Shown one piece after another: positions 62,764 through 64,000 of a stretch of DNA of 64,000 nucleotides. Position numbers and translations under genes: made by a program. The notes below the pieces were generated by a model. That model worked only from the letters and a program-made list of their open reading frames with translations, searched no databases and was not told where the DNA came from. Each line of letters begins with the position of its first letter. Position 1 is the stretch's first letter. This DNA is from Anaerolineales bacterium (GTDB lineage: Bacteria > Chloroflexota > Anaerolineae > Anaerolineales > Villigracilaceae), in contig JACZJC010000027.1 of NCBI GenBank assembly GCA_014860745.1, positions 1 through 64,000 on the forward strand. Direction: 5' to 3'.

Positions 62764-63393
62764 ATGAAAAAAGATAAAGGTTACCTGATGGTCGTTGAGG
62801 ATGTACCCGATATCCTCACCCTGCTCGACACCACGTTGAAATTCAAGGGGTATCGCGTGGTTACGGCGCGGAATGGGCAGGAAGCGTTCGAAATCATCAA
62901 GAAGGACAAACCCGCTCTGGTTATCACTGACATCCTGATGCCTAAAATGGACGGATTCAGCCTGGTGCACCGCCTGCGGGTGGACCTTGAGACACGGAAC
63001 ATTCCAGTGATTTTCCTTTCCGCAACCTACGTCGCCCCTGAAGACGTTTCCTTTGCCCTCACCATCGGCGCAACCCGGTTCTTAGAAAAACCTGTAAATC
63101 TTTCTGAATTCCTGCCGATGATCGAAGAGCTTTTGAGCACTCCCCAAAAGGTTTCAACAGAACCTCTCAGTGAAATTGAGTTTTACAAAGGTTATCGAAA
63201 AAGGCTGGAGATCAAACTGGCCGAAAAGAACGCCCGCATCATTCGCGGCGAAGGTTTCCTCCACAATCTTACAAAAGCTGAAAAGGAAACTCTTACCGTA
63301 TCGCTCCAGCAGGCCATCGAGGAGCGAAAGGAAATTTTGCGGCTGCTCAATCAGCTCAACGTGCTCATGGAAAAGGCCGGCAACGCCGAATAA
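62764..63393 (+). CDS. Response regulator, receiver domain plus coiled coil
   Basis: 209 residues. CheY-like receiver (about 8-125): acidic pair in VVEDVPD, phosphorylation Asp in VITDILMPKMDG, Thr/Ser in FLSATY and Lys in FLEKPV. The C-terminal 80 residues are helical and charged with no DNA-binding domain, so the output is probably protein interaction. ATG 62764 is chosen since the ORF upstream runs back over the terminator. No sensor kinase in the window. Confidence 0.88.
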   Translation: MKKDKGYLMVVEDVPDILTLLDTTLKFKGYRVVTARNGQEAFEIIKKDKPALVITDILMPKMDGFSLVHRLRVDLETRNIPVIFLSATYVAPEDVSFALTIGATRFLEKPVNLSEFLPMIEELLSTPQKVSTEPLSEIEFYKGYRKRLEIKLAEKNARIIRGEGFLHNLTKAEKETLTVSLQQAIEERKEILRLLNQLNVLMEKAGNAE

Positions 63394-63426
63394 ACGGACA
63401 CACACTGGACCCGGAGGCTCGACCCG

Positions 63427-63654
63427 ATGAATTCACTCGAAGAAATGATCTTGCAGGAAATTTCGACCCTTCCCGAAATGCGCCTGATCGATGTGCTTGG
63501 TTTCATCCGTTATATAAAATCGGAAAAATCGGAAAAACCAATATGGATCGAGGAATGGTTCGAGACAGTGTTACAGACTGTACATCGGCGAGAGGCGGAA
63601 TTAAACATCACAAAAGCCGATATTGAAGCGCAGATCAAAAAGATGCGCACCTAA
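63427..63654 (+). CDS. Small helical protein of unknown function
   Basis: 75 residues (MNSLEEMILQEISTLPEMRLIDVLGFIRYIKSEK...). The start resembles the DUF2281-like small proteins that are sometimes antitoxin-related (LPE...VLDFIxYL), but no toxin partner lies next to it. CCGGAGG precedes the ATG at a good distance. Follows the response regulator by 33 bases and may be co-transcribed. Confidence 0.6.
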   Translation: MNSLEEMILQEISTLPEMRLIDVLGFIRYIKSEKSEKPIWIEEWFETVLQTVHRREAELNITKADIEAQIKKMRT

Positions 63655-63809
63655 AAATATTCTGCGAACCGCTCCGGGGAAATAGGAAGCGTACACAGAG
63701 ACAACCTTTCAATTTTGCCAGTATCCATTCAATAAATCAAAAAATAGTCCAAATGGGTGAAAATCCACTTTGGGGCGAGTGATAGAATCTTAGATAATAC
63801 AGGCCTCCA

Positions 63810-64000
63810 ATGACCACGATCCGCACCCCCGCAAAAATCATTCCTCGCGCTTTCCCAGGCATCAAGCCGGACGAAGTGCAGGAGATCATTATGAACAGCC
63901 GCATCATGACGTATCCTGCGGACACGGTAGTTTGCCGCGAGGATGCCGTGGAGACTACCTTCTACATGATTCTCGAAGGGGACTTTGAAGTCACCAAGCT
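63810..64000 (+). CDS. Cyclic-nucleotide-binding-domain protein, 5' part
   Basis: The gene runs off the right edge; 63 codons are visible. MTTIRTPAKIIPRAFPGIKPDEVQEII is followed by TYPADTVVCREDAVETTFYMILEGDFEVTK, the start of a cNMP-binding beta-barrel. This resembles the barrel attached to the ABC ATPase at the left of the window. AGGCC before the ATG is a weak ribosome site. The rest of the protein, and so its output, is outside the window. Confidence 0.75.
   Translation, partial: MTTIRTPAKIIPRAFPGIKPDEVQEIIMNSRIMTYPADTVVCREDAVETTFYMILEGDFEVTK

Overview
The window looks like chromosome of an anaerobic or facultative member of the Chloroflexota (Anaerolineae-type). This rests on gene style: lipoproteins with Thr/Pro-rich linkers, MttB-type methyltransferases, SufBCD with SufU and SufS, a STAND-TPR module, and many short hairpin repeats between and inside genes. 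Taxonomy is an inference; there is no rRNA or other marker gene. Coding density is high and no stretch over 300 bases lacks a gene.

Layout. 1-4.4 kb: end of a membrane-fusion adaptor, a MacB-type ABC ATPase fused to a cyclic-nucleotide-binding domain, and its FtsX-like permease. 4.5-8.0 kb: a YigZ protein, then an AT-rich, tightly coupled three-gene module (small membrane protein, STAND-type ATPase, winged-helix/TPR protein) that looks acquired and defence-like. 8.1-12.9 kb (minus strand): a three-subunit NAD(P)-linked molybdenum formate dehydrogenase. 13.0-24.8 kb: a GntR regulator, a corrinoid protein, four MttB-family methyltransferases, an S9 peptidase, an M20 amidohydrolase and a methyltetrahydrofolate methyltransferase. 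Together with formate dehydrogenase this forms a plausible route from methylated (quaternary) amines through methyl-H4folate to formate and CO2. 24.9-43.7 kb: mostly housekeeping and accessory genes: lipoprotein hydrolase, cation/proton antiporter with a stress-protein tail, MoeA, a UbiA-like protein, aminotransferase, GT-C enzyme, SDR reductase, glycogen synthase and 4-alpha-glucanotransferase, a BNR-repeat protein, hisS followed directly by tRNA-His, a methyltransferase, a PIG-L deacetylase and DinB proteins.

43.7-54.6 kb: the minus-strand suf operon (sufC, sufB, sufD, a lysine-rich protein, sufS, sufU, Rieske ferredoxin), a secreted phosphoesterase with Ig-like repeats, then a SufR-like repressor with SufT. 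The suf promoter region and the SufR promoter share a 29-base near-palindromic element. 54.8-62.1 kb: an XRE-cupin regulator and, divergently, an ArsR regulator heading an operon of an octaheme cytochrome c, a heptaheme cytochrome c fused to a cytochrome b membrane domain, and two YeeE/YedE-type sulfur transporters. The second transporter carries an extracytoplasmic rhodanese domain without its catalytic Cys and ends in Gly-Gly-Gly-Cys-Gly. This looks like an undescribed sulfur respiratory or sulfur-handling module. 62.2-64.0 kb: a lipoprotein, a response regulator, a small unknown protein and the start of a cyclic-nucleotide-binding protein.

Two themes cut across the window. First, several families of short palindromic repeats are scattered about, and three copies appear to sit in frame inside enzyme genes (formate dehydrogenase alpha, NuoEF-like subunit, S9 peptidase). 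Second, regulators (GntR, SufR-like, ArsR) have palindromes at or just before their start codons, two of them in an arrangement that predicts leaderless, self-repressed mRNAs.
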